From the NCBI RefSeq assembly GCF_035083965.1, contig NC_089726.1, positions 7,321,501 to 7,385,500 of the forward strand: a stretch of DNA of 64,000 nucleotides. The letters are read 5' to 3'. The notes below the pieces were generated by a model. The model made no database searches. It was not told where the DNA came from and worked only from the letters and a program-made list of their open reading frames with translations. The stretch is from Branchiostoma lanceolatum. Its lineage: Eukaryota > Chordata > Leptocardii > Amphioxiformes > Branchiostomatidae. The position numbers and the translations under genes are program-made. Numbering within the stretch: position 1 is the stretch's first letter; each line of letters opens with the position of its first letter. Of the stretch, positions 51,596 through 63,881 are shown piece after piece.

Positions 51596-51736
51596 CTGGA
51601 TCGAAGTAGAACTGTAATTCCCAACACAGAACAATTTATTTACCTACATTTTTGATTGACGTAAAGTTGATCAGTCAAAAATTTGGGTAAGTCAAATTTT
51701 GTTGTGTTGGAAATCACAGCTCAACTTTGATCTAGT
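51596..51736. mobile_element. Foldback next to the 3' UTR hairpin
   Basis: CTGGATCGAAGTAGAACTGT.. CCCAACACAGAACAA is inverted as TTTTGTTGTGTTGGAAATCA.. CAGCTCAACTTTGATCTAG. The arms continue inward through TTTACCTACATTTTTGATTG / CAGTCAAAAATTTGGGTAAG. Imperfect palindrome of about 140 bp. Confidence 0.6.
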
Positions 51737-51784
51737 CATGACATTTCATACTGATATTATAGGGTTGATATAGATAGGTACACT

Positions 51785-54700
51785 TCAGTCATCTTCATCT
51801 GATGAGAAGAACTTGGGCGCCACGCCAACGGGTTCGTCATCGTCATCATGAGTCATCCGCAGCACATGGCTGTTGTGTCTGGCGATGCGGGCGAGCGTGT
51901 GCACCTTCCGCGCAAAGCTCCGGGGGGACTCCTGCGTGGTGAGGGGGTTGTTGGGCTGGGGGGTCCTCCTGGTGCGGAGGTTGTATCGACCTCCGGGGCT
52001 GACAACCTGGAGAAATGATGCATTTTGTTTGAAACTTAGGCCACACTGATTTCATCATATGGATCTTCTGGGCAAACCAAAACTGATGCAAGCATGTGAA
52101 AAAAATAGTTGGGCTAAAAAGAAATTGCCTTCATTAAGAAATTGAAGTGTTCAGGAAGGTTGAACAAATGACTGAACACACAGAAAACCGATGAGCACAC
52201 AGATGTCATCTATATAATCAAGTCAGTGTGACCTTATCTACAATGGAAGCTGTGGAGCAAGAGGCATAGGCAGGGCTCAGTGTTAGAGGTGCAGGATCCC
52301 AGTCTACTGACAGTTTACTGTACTTGTGTTATAGTCCAGAGAGAGCTTGTTCTCCAATTTACACAAAGGAAAACTTTCTGACAAAATCTTGATAGTTGTA
52401 TGTCACTGCAGTGATAGTCATAATGTAAAAAAACGCCATGAGGTACAAAATGAGTTTTTTTCTATTAAAGGCATCTCAGTTTAGCAAGACTACATAACTC
52501 TCCTGTAGTATTTTTGACACATTCATTACATCAGCAAATGTCAAAATGAATCAAAGAACAAAACTGAAATTTCCATGTTTTCACACTTTTTCAAAAAGTA
52601 CCAAATGGTTGTAAAACGTGCATTGGTTCCACCCACCCTGTCCTCTATGCTGGGTGTACTCTCCCTGTAGTTCCTGCTCCCCTTGGGTCGGCCCATCCTG
52701 CGGCGTACGGAGGGGGAGGAGGGACCAGGCTCCGGCTCTGGGCCTGATCCAACTGGAACAGTTGTCAACATTCCCTTGTGTTTATTTTCACAGCAACAGA
52801 ACAAGAAAGTAGTGCAAAACTAATGCAACAGCATCAGCCACTGTCAACTTATGATAACTCCATTCTTGGAAGGCTGAAGGTATTGACAGGATGTTCCTTT
52901 GATAATAACTGCTCTTAATCCTGTCCACCCTAACCCTGAGGATAATCATGTAAAATGGTGCAAAAATAAGACTTACTGACATTCCTGAAAAAGATCAATT
53001 ATCTAGAATGATAAAAAATGGATATATATAACCCACAGACTGTGATAACTCTACTGACTGAGTTCTTGCACTGACTCTGTGAATGGTTGTTAACCAATCT
53101 CAAGTTATTTCTGTTCTTCCTGTCAATAAGACTATTTTTCATCATTGACAGGATCATTCTGAACCAAGTATTGTCAACCTTCATTCAACAAACATTTTAA
53201 AGTTCTATATCAATGACTTAAACCGCCATGAAGGACAGATCGTACTGGAAAACTTTATTGATCGTATCTCACCGGAGTAAATCCGGAAGAATAATGATGA
53301 TGATGATGACTTTAACCTACTTGCACTGTCCTCACTGTTTCTGCTTGGGGGCCTGTCGGGGGTTTGGAAGTCCTCTGGCTTCACTGTGGCCACATCAGCC
53401 TGGTCGGCATGGATTGGTGTAAACAGTCCTGTGGCAATATTCACAACCGGGGTACCTAAGGGGGAAAATTACACATTACTGTGACATACAAATGTCAACG
53501 GGCAGACAACACATAACCTACATCAACAACTTGAAAAGGGATGCTGGGGCCAGTGACATCACTACAGCAGAACTTTGCTCACTGTTGGAGGACAGGGCTG
53601 AGTGGAGAAGAAGAACCCATTGTTCCCCGTGTTGGCATCGCTAGATGTCCCCGTTCAAGGTGACATACAACTGTATCTGACAGTGTATATGTATAGCCAG
53701 TATGACTGCAGTGAAACACAAAGGCTTTGTAGGCACATGGCATAGCAGCAGCTGGAGTACTTATGAGGAAAACTTACAGATTATTGAGGTGATAAACAAC
53801 ATATATTCATTGGTTTGGCTGTTCAACACACATAGCCAAAGATCATCAATAACAATATTCTAAGTACATAATGACTATTACATATATGTATGGTCTATAA
53901 AAGAGTTAATACAACATTGAGACACTGGAAACAGAATCTTGAAGATTCCTTGCAGCAGGCTTTCGAATTTTCTTGAAGAGTTCTTAGAGCAATGTTCTTA
54001 CCTGCTCTACTAGTCCTACGACTGTTGCTTGTAGCCCTGGATTCACCATCATCAGAGTCACTATCATCAGAGCCATGGAAGGTGTCATCATCTGCATCTG
54101 ACATGTCTGTACATAGAGATTAGAGTGTCACCTTTAAAGTCTACCTTAGGGGTTTGCTAAGGGTACGTATGTTTGATAACAACATCACACTTTGACACAA
54201 GCACACAACAAACAAATGAACTGTATTCTACCTCCTATTTGTAATTAGATAGCAACAGAAGTTACTTTATTTACTTTAAGTACCGTAATTTGTTTAATCA
54301 TTGGGAACAAGTACCAAAACCCCTACAGAAAAAGATAAAAGAACGGAGAATCACATAAGCTGTTGACATGAGCTACAGAGCTGTGTACCAATGTACCAGT
54401 GTAGCAACAGTTAAGGTTAACACTACAAACATAGAGCAAGTGATTTGCATTTGATTGTGCATCCACATGAGAACTTAAGGAGCTAAGTTGAAGGTAAAGA
54501 CACAACACATAACATGTGCACTTGGATTGTTTACGTGTGCAAGCAAGGATTGTTAACAGTTAAGCAACAGTTAAGGTTAACACTACAAACATACAGCCAG
54601 TGATTTGCATTGGATTGTGCATCCACATGAGAACTTTACTATGTTGAAGGTAAAGACACAACACACAACATGTGCATTTGGATTGTTTATGTGTGCAAGA

Positions 54701-57700
54701 ACTTAAGGAACTATGTTGAAGGAAAAGGCACAACACACAATACATGTACTTTGATTCTTTATGAGTGCAAGATGAATGCAAAAGACACACTGCAGTCAGA
54801 AGGAAGGAAAGCACCCCTCACCAAAGTCTATCTCCCCGGCATCCACAGTATCCTTACCATCTCCCCCTCCTGCAAACATACCCAGGGGACTCGTCTCTGT
54901 TGGGATGGGGGTGGGACAATAACAAAAACATGTGAGCAGGGATGTGATTCAATTTTTGGGAAAAAAATTAGGCACACAGAAGAATTTTGGATACTCGGCG
55001 TTAAAGTAGAAAAGTAGAATGTCTGCAAAACATAACTACAAAATTCAATGCTACTGCATGTCTGAAGGAACTTCAATCTGTAAATCTATACCTATCTTCA
55101 AAGATTAAGTCAAGTAATACATCAAAAAAAGTACAACAATGGATATATTGCTTTTTCTGACACTTAAGATTTCAAGAATATTCTGTACACTAGTGTACCC
55201 TATAGCGTACAAAAATATCAAGGTGTGTCAAAAATTACATGCTGTGACGGGAGTGCCATTTTGGGTGCAAAAAGGTGCACATGCACCAAGTATCAGAAAC
55301 AAACTTTCAAAGCACAAAAGTTAAGCTAAAACTATTTTGGGGACTAAAGAAGACATCTATGAAATGAAAACTGAAAGGAAAGTAGCAAAGAGACCCACGT
55401 ATTTTGCAGAGAGCACTTTGGAGCTGTTGGTTCTGCTGTTCTATCTTCAAAAGAAGGTCATTGTTGATTTTGTTGTAGTCTTTATACCTGAAACAACAAA
55501 AAATTAGAATCAATAAAGATCTACCATTATCAAGACAGTGATAAAAGACATTGTACAGTACAGAAAATAAAGGCTTTGACTTGACTTGACTACACTAACC
55601 ACTATTTGCCACACGTCTCATTGTCAACTTAAAAGTTTAAAATATTTTCATTTCAGTACCCTTCAGGTATATATGTATTATAACAAGTCTGTAAATGAAG
55701 TAATGTAATAATAATTGCTGTATATTTTGACAAGTAAACTTTTCAATATTTTGGCTTATTACTAGTATAGCATCATGGACTAAAAATACATATGAACACT
55801 GGCATTTCATAGTCTGAACTATTACGGCATACAGTCAAACCTGCCCAAGGCGACCACCCAGGGCACCAAGCAAAAACGGTCGCGATGGACAGGTGGTCGC
55901 CATGAAGAGGATTCCACTCAATAATCATAACATGTTTCCGGGTCGAGGTGTGATGTGAATGTTTATAGTGGGAACGGTTTATCAAAACACTTAATGGAGG
56001 AATCGATGCTATTCATATATTTTTGTCCGTCAAGGTCTTAAAAACATTTTCGCGAAATCCGACAGCAAAATCCGATGCCACCACACGCTAGAAAACGGTC
56101 GCCATGGGCAGGGATTGTACTCTGTGCGGTCCCAACTTGCTTTGGACGGGTGGTCGCCTTGAGCAGGCCGCTTAATGCTTATGCCTATGGTGAAATTTTT
56201 CGGGACCAAGAAAAAGCGGTCGCCATGGCCAGGTGGTCGCGTTGAAGAGGTGGTCGCCTAGGCAGGTTTGACTGTAATTACAAAGAAGATGATGATTTGT
56301 AGCACCAGTATGTAGAAAAAGCTCAGCCTGTACCTGTAACTGCACACAGCCAGCACTGTCATGGCAACCATGCAGAAGAACTTACGGCAAAACCAGAGAC
56401 GCTCGTACACAAGCTCCTAGGGGGTCAGGGAAACAAGGGAATACCGTTTGAGATAATGTGTGGAATACTTATGATAACTCAAAGTTTACATAAAAGTTGA
56501 AATCTCTCAAACCCACTGTCTTTCAAGTGGTAGATTTATGTAACTCGATGGATTAATGTTAATGGAGGTTATTTTCAAAACTGTGCAAAGTGCTATCTCA
56601 AAAACAACTGTAGCCTACAGTAGCATTTGGCCCGTCGGTCTCCAATACAGTACGGTTAGCGATGAGTCTCTCCATTCCAGCGTTCAGCAGCAGGATGAGG
56701 AACATCCAGAAGCGTGCACTGCTGGTGCGGGGTGTGGAGGTTAACATGTAGATGATGATGGCAGACAGAGTGATGAAGACTAAGGTGTAGAACCCTGTAA
56801 ACTCTCCCAGCACCATGGCCTGGAGGTCTTCAATCCTGCCAAATACCTGAGGAGGAAGAAAAAAGGTACATGAGCCTTGTGTACAAACTGGGTTGTACAT
56901 GTAGAATTTCTGTATCAATAACTATCATGCAGGCCAAGGTTTAGAACTCTGTACAGGGTAGGAAATCCTGGATGCATGTGCATTGTGCACCTTTGTTCAC
57001 CCAAAATTGGAGCTGTGCACCTAATTTTGACTGGGTGCACCAGTGCATCTAGATATTTTTGAATGCTATAGGGGAGACTGTAGAGGTACTATTGTACACA
57101 AGTAGTATACAGAATATTCTTTAAATCTAAGTATCACTATCATTTAAAACAATATAACATTTATTGTTCTCTGTTTCATGTATTACTTGTTTAAAGTTTT
57201 AAAGTTAGCATTAGAATTACTGATTGATGTTCTTAATAAGATACAGCAGTAGGGTTTGTAGTTCCATTTTGCTGTTACTGTACTTTATCTGAGGTTGTGC
57301 ACCCAAAATTATTTCTGTGCACCTAAATTTTTTGGTGAATTTCTTGCCCTGCTGAAGAATCAGAAACATCCTTGTCTTGAGCGCAGTTTATATAATATTC
57401 TGTTACCTACAATAGGTGATTCGTAATACCAAGCCTGAATCCTTCAGCCTACAAATTCCCATGTTTTTTTTTTTATATTATGCAATATTTTTCGATCATT
57501 TTTTGCCACTTGAAGGTTACAGATAGAAACATGTATTTCCAACCTCTGTGTAGTATGTCATTATTAGTTTTAAGCATTCTTAAGCTCTAAATTTTTACAA
57601 GCCTGCTTCTTTTATTGTCTTTGCAATGTGTGTTTGTTTTTTTCACCTCCCCAAATAGAGCCTTTTGCTCCCTGGCTGACTGCCTCATCTGATCAAAGGC

Positions 57701-59049
57701 TGCTTGGACGTTCTGCGTGGAACTCTTCAGAGTTTCCCTCAAGGCTTCCTCGTGTCTTAAGATGTCTTCCTGCTTCTTAAGAGAGGCATTCTGTCGAGCT
57801 ATGACCATCTCCTGCATCTCTGCTGTCACCTGAGGAGAAAAAGTATACATATGTTGTTGAGTAATACTGTAAGTGTGGAAGTAACCTTACATTCTCTACA
57901 ACTTCATAAACCTAGGCCTACTTCTCAATCTCTCTATTGTCTACATAAAACTTTCTGACTGAATCTGAGTGTCACAATGCAAATTTTAGTTTACAACATA
58001 TTTTCTTACCTCCAGCTTCTGAGCCACCTTGTCTGAGTTGTCAGCTAACATTGAGACAGTTCTTTCTGTGCTTTCTTGCCACACCTGAAAGAGAAATGGA
58101 TAAGTTATCATTATCAAGTTGTATTATCACGTGTAATGTGTAAAGTCCAATGTAACTTATGTAAATATGTGTGTAAATGAAGGCGGAAATGTACAGAAAC
58201 CACAATTCAGTGCTCAGCTGAGTGCTGCGAAGGCTTTCTTTTAATGAATAAAACATTGAATAATATTAACAGTAAGATTGGATAGTACAGTCAGTACAGT
58301 GTATCCCGTACTTGTCACAATAGATCTAACTTATTGTTTGCAAAATGCTGCAAACAAACATTGCAAAAAATTCTGTTACCATGGCTCCTCTGTTGATGAA
58401 ACAATTACTTGTGTAGTAGCCCATTAGTATTAGTATTACACAATTTATGCAAACTTAAACCCTTTGTTTAAAACACAAAGCATCTGTGAACATTCAAACA
58501 AACAGCTATTTTTCACACCTTTATGTCAACTAAACGTGTCAACACTTTCACTCAACAAAAGCAATTATCTCCAATAGCCAATCAGCTTTCAGTTTCAGCA
58601 TAATTACAATAAAAGGGACGCCATCTTCATCTTCTTACCTGGTTTTGCAAAAAGAAGCAGATATTTTGCGTATGCGTGAAGAATTCTGTATAAGTTGAGA
58701 AAGCCAAGTCATCCATGTCCTGCGTGCACTCCTGTATGGTCTGTCCAGGTTTGCACTGATAATCTCTCCTGCCTGACTTCGCAAGATGACAGTTCGCAAA
58801 AGCTATGGCCATCCGACTCTGTTCGTCATCTGTGAGCCGTTTGCAGCCGCTTTCTACCCTCGCCAGTGCCGTGGTCCAACATTTCCCGTATCTTGGGTCT
58901 CCACTTCTCTTCCTAATCTCTGCTAGCTGAGTTCTACCCTTCTCCGCATCTCCTGAATTCACCTCGAAGCTAAGCGTCGTCGCCAAAACAACAGCTGGCA
59001 AAACCAGCTCACACAAAAATATCAGGCCCTGCACTGAAAAACTCCGCAT
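51785..59049 (-). CDS. bmb: Brambleberry/Kar5-family nuclear fusion protein, about 551 aa
   Basis: Eleven in-frame exons: 59049-58639, 58084-58010, 57829-57647, 56846-56649, 56416-56334, 55487-55399, 54896-54858, 54106-54002, 53455-53321, 52752-52637, 52006-51785. An upstream in-frame ATG at 59079 would add 10 aa. A signal peptide (SFSVQGLIFLCELVLPAVVL) precedes the cysteine-rich domain (GKCWTT, SGCKRL, ANCHLA, YQCKPG, QECTQDMD, NICFFLQ) with AFSTYTEFFTHTQNICFFLQ, the block typical of Brambleberry/Kar5/GEX1 proteins. A coiled coil follows (exons 2-3), then three hydrophobic segments (exon 4: FYTLVFITLSAIIIYML and FWMFLILLLNAGM; exon 5: FFCMVAMTVLAVC). The C-terminal third is acidic and basic by turns, with an AT-hook-like MGRPKGSRN and an acidic end. 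In zebrafish and yeast, relatives fuse nuclear envelopes after fertilisation or mating; the same role here is inference. The name is by family resemblance. Confidence 0.87.
55831..56276. mobile_element. Complete MITE, ACAGTCAAACCTGCC family
   Basis: Inverted termini TACAGTCAAACCTGCCCAAG then GCGACCAC and GTGGTCGCCTAGGCAGGTTT then GACTGTA enclose repeated internal GGTGGTCGC / GCGGTCGCCATGG motifs. About 446 bp, non-coding, in the Brambleberry intron between exons 56334 and 55487. Shorter relatives are at 29900 and 42151. Confidence 0.8.
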
Positions 59050-59697
59050 TTTCGCTAATATTCGTGAAAGAAAGGTCACCGCATTGGAGGAATGTATGCT
59101 GAGTTCTCGTGTAACGCCTCCTGCAGGTATTTCTTGAGCGTCAGGCAGCAGGACGTGTTCAAACTTGCTCTAAAACAAAGAGAGTTTCAAATTGTGCAGC
59201 CATGTTGGCGGTGTCGCCTCGGGTCATGAGCGGAACCAATCACTAAACAGGGACAAACCGATAATGACGGAGGAAATACTCAAAAGTCAAAGAATCGTGT
59301 ATTTTTGAACATATGAGACACAAATTCTAGATTTACATATCTCCAATATAGAATATAATCTTATAGATTAATGAAGCCTGATCTGTATCTGGATATTGTT
59401 ATTGGATGATATGTATATACCCTGTGCTATACATAATGAACTGTCCCTCAATTCTTGACCTTTGCACCTTCACCTGTCATCACAAGACGACAACATCTTC
59501 CTGTGTCTACGAGAGAAAAAAGACGTTTTATCGCACGATATCGCCAGTTCTGACTGGTTTTCAGGTTCAGCTGGACGTTGAAGGTCTCTACGAAGCCGTC
59601 GGGAGTAGAAGTGGAGTTGTCATACGACAACCGAGCTACAAATTCCGTTTTTTACCGACCACCAAGCCGGACTACGCCCCCCTCCCCAAGTGTCAGT
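59050..59697. promoter_or_regulatory. Head-to-head intergenic promoter, Brambleberry and ATG7
   Basis: The two start codons face away from each other across 648 bp. The segment near 59190-59250 carries GCCATGTTGGCGG and AACCAATCAC (CCAAT) and is the most GC-rich part; no TATA element is placed for either gene. A shared, broadly active promoter is inferred from geometry. Confidence 0.45.
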
Positions 59698-62600
59698 ATG
59701 TCCGAGGGTAACGCCTCCCCCATCCCGCTCCAGTTCGCCCCCTTCGGTAGCGCGCTGGACGCCGGCTTCTGGCACAAACTTACCCAGAACAAGCTGGAAG
59801 TCTACAAACTAGACGATCAACCCAGACCCATCCATGGCTTCTACTATAACGGTACGTAAGGTTCTAGGGTTCAAGTCCATTTAGTAGACACAAGGAGGAT
59901 TGAAATGCCTCCTTGGTAAACATAACCTTAGGTTGGTGGGTGCGTCACATACCAGTAGAGTCATGAGATAATCTTCTTGAAGGCCAGGCAGATCTTATTC
60001 TTTATTTTTTATTGATTACAATCTAGGTGTATTTTTGCACTTTGACAGGTAAGGAATTCCTTTTTTTTGTGGTAAACACCAGGAGGTTTAAAATATCTCC
60101 TTGGTAAACATAACCTTAAGTTGATGGGTACGTCACATGCCGATAGAGTTAGGCGCGGCACTGTTGCAGGGCTATCTCTTGCTTGAGACTGCGCTGCGCT
60201 GCCTGGCACAGTTGTGATAGCTCCCACTGTTGAGTCATTCCGTGCCAGGCTAGAGGCCTGCTAGCCGTGGCGACTAACGAAGGGAGTTTTTGCTTGATAT
60301 TACATACACTTTCCCTTCTTAGTCGTGGGGCAGTACAGAATTTGACTTCTACTCGAGCGACGCCGGCCTTCAAACTTGCACGCCGGGTCCGATTCTTGTT
60401 CTCCCTGAACTCCCAACGCCCTTACCTGCGACGGAGGGCACTTTAGCGACGCCGGAACCCCCATGTTAATCCACAACAGGGCTTGATGCGGCAGAAGTCA
60501 ATGAAAAACAACATCGGGTCCGCCATTTTTGGTCTGAATATAGAAGGAGAGGAGCGTCACCGCTACGTCATCGCTTGTACAGCCTGATTGGTGCGTTTAC
60601 TCACATGACTGGGCTTGACCAATCAGGCTGTACAAGCGACGACGTAGCGATGACGCTCCTCTCCTTCTATATTCAGACCAAAAATGGCGGACCTGATGTT
60701 GTTTTTCATTGACTTCTGCCGCATCAAGCCCTGTTGTGGATTAACATGGGGGTTCCGGCGTCGCTAAAGTGCCCGCCGTCGCAGGTAAGGGCGTTGGGAG
60801 TTCAGGGAGAACAAGAATCGGACCCGGCGTGCAAGTTTGAAGGCCGGCGTCGCTCGAGTAGAAGTCAAATTCTGTACTGCCCCACGACTAAGAAGGGAAA
60901 GTGTATGTAATATCAAGCAAAAACTCCCTTCGTTAGTCACCACGGCTAGAGGCCTGCCTGCCCTAGCCCGGGACCTCAACTCCCCACATAATTTTATCCT
61001 AATGGGGTTATTTGGAGGGTATCACTGATGTAGATGTTGATGTAGACTTTTACTGTATTTTTCCACTATGACAGGTGATGCCCCAGGTCTGCCCTGCAGG
61101 ATGAGTCTGGAGTTTAACGCTTTCGATGAGTGAGTTTTTATTCCTATCAAAGTCTCAATTAGTCTCATTATGCATGTATCAATCATGGATATATAAGTTA
61201 TGATTATACGGTGTGCCATGTAAAACCAGGGCTTTTTGTAAAGAAAAGTACATAAAATAAGGCATAACTTTACTTAAAATATTGTTACTTATGCTCATTT
61301 TATGGCCACGTACAATAACTTTGTAAAAACAAACATCCGAATTGTTTTGTTATTAGAAGCTACAAGTCACCTCCAAGATGTTGCTTGTCGTATGGGACCC
61401 TGCATAACATGAACACCATGGAGGCCTTCAAGGAATCTGACAAGAAGGCTCTGATAGACAGTGCAGCACAGAAGGTATTATGATTTGCTGTACTGTTATT
61501 TCGTTTATTGGTTTGGCTGTTCTGAGCGTTCAGGATCCACAGCCAGGGCTGCCCAACTAGCCTGTGTCAAAGGGCTAGTCCTGCTGACAATGACAGAGAC
61601 AATACAAATGTATCTGTATCTATATAGCCAGTATAACCACCATTCTGTGCATGTAACACACCAGCTTCAAATGGAATTAAAGGTTTGAAATTTACTGCAT
61701 TGTGATGTGTTGTGTGGTAATATATTGTGCTGTTTTGTGTTATACTGTACTATGCTTTAGAATAAAGTGTTACTTTGTGTTGTGGTTTGCATGACACAGA
61801 CAGCTTTCAGTTCATATAATCATTGTGTCCTGTACCCTTTAGATCTGGGAAGACATCACCAGTGGAGCAGCTCTACAGAACCCTTCCCTACTGACTAGGT
61901 TTCTACTGCTTACTTTTGCTGTGAGTATCCAATGGTTGTTTGATTTGTGATAGAGCTAAGATCCATTATCATCCTTAAACTCCCCCACATCCTTTCAGTT
62001 CCTACACATAGTCTTTTACAATAGATGCAACTTCAAAACAAGTATAAACTTTAAGTGGGTTTTGATAACTTACGATCGATTGCAGTACCTTTTACAGGGT
62101 ATTGACATTTTAACATTATCTGAATTCTACAGGACCTGAAGAAGTATTATTACTACTACTGGTTTGCCTTTCCTGCTCTGTGTCACCCTGACAACGTTAC
62201 CATGGCAACAGAACCTGTCACAATCAAGACAGCATTTTCAGAAAAACAGGTGAGTGCAAAGATTTGGATTGGAACATAAGGTCTTACAAAATTGGTACAC
62301 TGGTAAGGTGATTTCCTTTAACTTATATTTGCATTTATCTGTCTTTTCAATGAGGGAAAGAACACAACATATTGTTACTTTTTACTTTGAGACTTTATTA
62401 CTTATCTCCAAGCAGTGTTTTGCACATATTCATGGAGTGGTTTGAATGCCTTTCTAGTGATCAATTAATGCCCTTGGTCATGGAGGCAATGGTGCATGTG
62501 CCCACAATATTCAAGGCTATTAAAATTGTATTCTGTACCCCAGATCTTCAGCTTACAGCAGTCCTATGACTCCCTGTGTGAGGGAGGGCAGCAGGTTGGA

Positions 62601-63881
62601 TTCTTCCTGGTGAAGAGAGAAGGTGATGAGGTCACGGTGGGAAACCTCAGGGACTGGGACACTTTCTTTGGCACCCAGAGAAAGGTCTGTTTCTTTTCAC
62701 ATATTTTCCTGTCTATCTAAAACGTAGCTACAAATTATGCTTTTTTCAGAACATATTCTACATACTGTTGTACTTTTTCCAAGCTTATTTCAATTCCAGA
62801 TAAAGACAGATTTTATATCCGTGAATACCCGTAGTTTCTTCAGGTTGGGGAATGACTGAATAACAGAGTTTTAGATTCACAACCAAGGAAATGATAAGAG
62901 CAGACGTTTCAATGACCGTCTGTCATCTTCGGGGCAATGAGCACTGCAGCTAGGTGTCACTGCTTATGGTGCGGTCCCAAACATAGATTTTATAGTATAC
63001 ACCTAACAAAAGGATGACAGAGTATAAACCTGCTCAATGTATGTGTGAATATCTCCATTACTCCCTTATATTACAGGTGACAGTTGGGTTCTGTGACCCC
63101 TGTACTCTGGACAAACATCCCGGCTGGCCCCTCAGAAACCTACTGGCACTGGTGGCTTACAACTGGTGAGGATATGCGAACTGAGATCTTATTCTTATTG
63201 TAATGACTATAATCATTATATTTATGCTACTCCTTCAATTTTTGCCAGACAAAATGATGAATGTACACAAGGTTCCAATACTATATATATCTTTTGTGAA
63301 TATGCATATCATCTATGGAAGTAGATTTTTCTTGCAATGAACAGAAACTTTTGCTAAAACCTGCACCCGACAGAAGATTTACCCCACAGCCTTTTCTCTT
63401 TATAGGAGTGACAGAATAGATGAACTAGAGATTCTGTGTTTCCGAGACCGAGTGAGGGAAGGAGTGAGAGACTCTTCTCACAGTCTACTGTTGCAGGTCA
63501 ACATGGCTGCAGTACAGAGTCTAACAGGTAGGGGGCATCTTTGACATGTACAATGTATGAAAAAAGCATGAAAGCTTCTTATGGGTTTAGATTTTATTGC
63601 AAAATGTAAAGCAAAATTGTTGTAAATATACATATAAGAGGAGCTTCTCAACAGTTGAGCTATGCAGTACATAGTACCAAAATGCCTGTTGTATATTCAT
63701 TAATTCAGTGCATTTACTTAAAAGTCTGGGGCAGAAAGTAGGGAAAGATTAGTGGCATAAAGAAATACTTTTTTTCCATTTCTATGACAGAGTGTCCAAA
63801 GTGTGTCGGTTGGGAGAAGAATCAAAAAGGCAAGCTCGGCCCCAGGATGGTTAACCTGAGTGCCAGTATGGACCCTGCAAG
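59698..63881 (+). CDS. ATG7: ATG7, ubiquitin-like modifier-activating enzyme, 5' part
   Basis: Nine exons, all in frame: 59698-59851, 61075-61129, 61357-61474, 61843-61920, 62133-62249, 62544-62684, 63077-63165, 63406-63527, 63791-63881, giving about 321 residues; the rest lies beyond the window. ATG7 landmarks in order: [127 protein letters not shown]. This is the N-terminal domain, which recruits the E2 enzymes ATG3 and ATG10; the adenylation domain and catalytic Cys for ATG12/ATG8 activation are downstream. A cytosolic autophagy enzyme. Intron 1 holds a direct repeat and a 0.7 kb palindrome. The start MSEGNASP is chosen because homology begins just after it. Confidence 0.95.
59875..60150. 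repeat. Direct repeat pair in ATG7 intron 1
   Basis: Two copies about 185 bp apart (59875-59965 and 60065-60150) share CTCCTTGGTAAACATAACCT then TAAGTTG and TGGGTACGTCACAT, each opening with an AGGAGG/CCTCCT inverted pair. Confidence 0.7.
60250..60963. repeat. 0.7 kb near-perfect palindrome in ATG7 intron 1
   Basis: The left arm (60250-60592) is repeated in reverse complement at 60618-60963 around a 25-nt spacer. By eye the arms are about 97% identical, with a few substitutions (for example GTCACCGC versus GTCATCGC) and small indels at the outer end. Both arms encode the same spurious 40-codon ORF in opposite orientations. No transposase and no clear target duplication were found. It may be a large foldback transposon or an inverted duplication. 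Confidence 0.9.
62900..62985. repeat. Dispersed repeat (GACGTTTC type) in ATG7 intron
   Basis: GCAGACGTTTCAATGACCGT, CTGTCATCTTCGGGGCAATG and GGTGTCACTGCTTATGG match the copy at 35695-35840 with substitutions. Confidence 0.5.

Noticed and set aside
59406..59711. 101-codon ORF overlapping the ATG7 first exon
   Set aside because: It is out of frame with ATG7, ends 14 nt into it and shows no family resemblance.
60149..61028. Pair of ORFs with identical protein sequence on opposite strands
   Set aside because: They are the same sequence read on the two arms of the palindrome, not a duplicated gene.
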